Position numbers and translations under genes: made by a program. A stretch of DNA of 34,671 nt from Rikenellaceae bacterium (lineage in GTDB: Bacteria > Bacteroidota > Bacteroidia > Bacteroidales > UBA932). The notes under the pieces are model-generated. The model was not told the origin of the DNA, ran no database searches, and saw only the letters and a program-made list of their open reading frames with translations. The stretch lies in NCBI GenBank assembly GCA_022777205.1, contig JALFGP010000121.1, forward strand, positions 1 to 34,671, written 5' to 3'. Below are positions 33,104 through 34,671 of the stretch, piece by piece (within the stretch, counting starts at the first letter, position 1; the number at the start of each line of letters is the position of its first letter).

Positions 33104-34671
33104 ATGAAGAAACTCCTATTGGCAATCCTGTCAATGTTTCTTCTGATGGCAATTAATCCCGGGAACTCAGCCCAGGCCCAAACAACAGGGCTGAGTTTTT
33201 CGATGGAAAACCAGCCGCTTTCGGCCTACATAAGCCATATTGAAGAGACCACAGATTATGTCTTCTTTTTCAATAAAGAAGTCGACACTAACACCCGTAT
33301 CTCCCTGTCCGTCAATGGGGAGACCATAGACTCCGTCCTGCGGAAGCTGTTCGAAAAGACAGACATTGAATACAGCATCAAGGGCAATCAGATTTCCCTG
33401 AAGAAAAAGCAGGCTTCTAAACCGGTTTCAGGAAAACACACCGTAAGCGGAATCGTGACTGATTCAGGTTCAGATGAGACCCTCATAGGCGTGGGCATTA
33501 TGATTAAGGGCACCACCCAGGGTACTATTACAGACGAAGCTGGAGCTTATTCCATCGAAGTGGACCAGAATGCTACACTCGTCTTCTCCTATGTGGGTTT
33601 CAGGGATTCCGAAGTGCTTGTCGGAGACCTTGCCATACTGAATGTGAAGATGGAGCCGGACAACGAGATTATGAGCTCTGTCGTGGTGGGTGCCGGAGTA
33701 CAGAAAAGGATATCCGTGACCGGTTCCATCACCTCTATGATGGGAGACAAACTCAAGGCCCCTTCTTCCTCCCTCACGAACAACCTCGCAGGTCAGCTTG
33801 CCGGTGTGATTTCTGTGACCACCAGCGGTGAGCCGGGCAGCACATCCTCCTTCTACATCCGAGGCATCAACACCTTCGGAGGCCGCAGCACTCCGCTGAT
33901 TATGCTCGACGGAGTGGAGATTTCATCAGCCGACCTGAACAACATCCCTTCGGAAACCATAGAATCCTTCTCCATTCTCAAGGATGCTTCTGCGACCGCC
34001 ATTTATGGTGCAAGAGGAGCCAACGGTGTGATGCTCATCACCACCAAGACCGGTACCGAGAACACCAAGGCGAAAATCAATGTCACCTACGAGCATTCTT
34101 TCCTTCAGCCTGTAAACGTGGTGGAATACACAGACGGAGTCACCTTTATGGAGACCTACAACTATGCCCAGAGGATGCGTTCATCCAATCCCACTCCAAA
34201 ATACAGCGACATCAAGATTGCCGGCACAAGAGACGGAATCAATGAATACGTTTATCCGGATGTGGACTGGTATAGCCTGATGCTCAAGAAGTTCACTATG
34301 AACGAAAGGGCAAATATCAACATTCAGGGCGGTGGTTCGCACGTGACCTACTATATGAGCCTCCAGCTCAACCACGACAGCGGAGTGCTGAATGTTCCGA
34401 AGAACTACTCCCTGGACAACAACCACAATCAGATGAGGTACATCTTCCAGAACAACCTCCAGTACAAGGTTACCCCGTCCACGACTCTGGGCCTGAGGAT
34501 GAATGCACAGATTTCGAATGTGAAATCTCCAAACACTTCAGCTCACGACATTTTCAGCCAGGTATATTACAATAACCCTGTCCTATATCCGGCTATGTTT
34601 CCTGATGACGGAAGCGGACATATCAAGTTCGGTTCTGATTTCATCAATTCTTCAAGCTATTATAACAACCC
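33104..34671 (+). CDS. SusC-like TonB-dependent transporter with STN domain (partial)
   Basis: Open to the right edge, 522 codons visible. ATG at 33104 or 33098 (same frame). Signal peptide to about residue 25 (MKKLLLAILSMFLLMAINPG ... AQA). An STN signalling domain at about 28-100 (LSFSMENQPLSAYISHIEE, then EKTDIEYSIKGNQISLKKK), a carboxypeptidase-regulatory-like domain at about 107-190, and the TonB plug start (SSSLTNNLAGQLAGV, then FYIRGINTFGG, LIMLDGVE, and GARGANGVMLITTK). The STN domain is the part that talks to FecR. The barrel and a likely SusD partner lie beyond the edge. Confidence 0.92.
   Translation, partial: MKKLLLAILSMFLLMAINPGNSAQAQTTGLSFSMENQPLSAYISHIEETTDYVFFFNKEVDTNTRISLSVNGETIDSVLRKLFEKTDIEYSIKGNQISLKKKQASKPVSGKHTVSGIVTDSGSDETLIGVGIMIKGTTQGTITDEAGAYSIEVDQNATLVFSYVGFRDSEVLVGDLAILNVKMEPDNEIMSSVVVGAGVQKRISVTGSITSMMGDKLKAPSSSLTNNLAGQLAGVISVTTSGEPGSTSSFYIRGINTFGGRSTPLIMLDGVEISSADLNNIPSETIESFSILKDASATAIYGARGANGVMLITTKTGTENTKAKINVTYEHSFLQPVNVVEYTDGVTFMETYNYAQRMRSSNPTPKYSDIKIAGTRDGINEYVYPDVDWYSLMLKKFTMNERANINIQGGGSHVTYYMSLQLNHDSGVLNVPKNYSLDNNHNQMRYIFQNNLQYKVTPSTTLGLRMNAQISNVKSPNTSAHDIFSQVYYNNPVLYPAMFPDDGSGHIKFGSDFINSSSYYNN

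Noticed and set aside
1..34671. CRISPR arrays, tRNA and rRNA genes
   Set aside because: No regularly spaced repeats and no recognisable cloverleaf or rRNA segment were found by eye.

Overview
The window looks like a gut-type member of the Bacteroidales. The evidence is the promoter style (TTTG, 19-21 nt, TAnnTTTG), the near absence of Shine-Dalgarno sequences, an ECF sigma / FecR anti-sigma / SusC-type TonB transporter locus, SusE/F-like surface lipoproteins, a GH2 beta-galactosidase and the long Bacteroidota form of MnmA. Family or genus cannot be fixed from this sequence alone.

Bases 1-5370 are an AT-richer accessory stretch. It holds the 3' end of a group II intron (domains V and VI with a bulged branch-point A), a BRO-N/Fic protein, decayed gene remnants (one WYL-like), a secreted protein of unknown function, a roughly 0.9-kb gene graveyard, and an AAA_14/DUF4143 ATPase whose promoter region carries three copies of an 8-bp motif.

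Bases 5355-26429 are mostly core metabolism and housekeeping. A consensus promoter drives a 21-codon leader peptide with 8 cysteines. A terminator and a competing antiterminator follow, then cysK and cysE. This is a complete, previously unlisted candidate cysteine attenuator. Next come a helical unknown protein, a minus-strand pheA, metX, thrA run (phenylalanine, methionine and threonine entry steps), a lipoprotein esterase, a CDP-alcohol phosphotransferase next to a GtrA/acyltransferase fusion, cstA, a small Cys-containing lipoprotein overlapping a MauE/thioredoxin-like membrane protein, sdaA overlapping an outer-membrane protein, a GH2 enzyme, a DUF3791/DUF3990/DUF3791 toxin-antitoxin-like module between two copies of a 44-bp repeat, mnmA and cdd.

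Bases 26436-34671 form a nutrient-sensing locus: ECF sigma factor, SusE/F-like lipoprotein, FecR, a 45-codon ORF with a G9 tract, a second SusE/F-like lipoprotein, and a SusC-like transporter with an STN signalling domain that runs off the right edge. Two nearly identical 46-bp elements precede the first lipoprotein and fecR, and may be sigma-dependent promoters, terminators or both. Serine and cysteine recur: CysE and CysK make cysteine from serine, while SdaA degrades serine to pyruvate.
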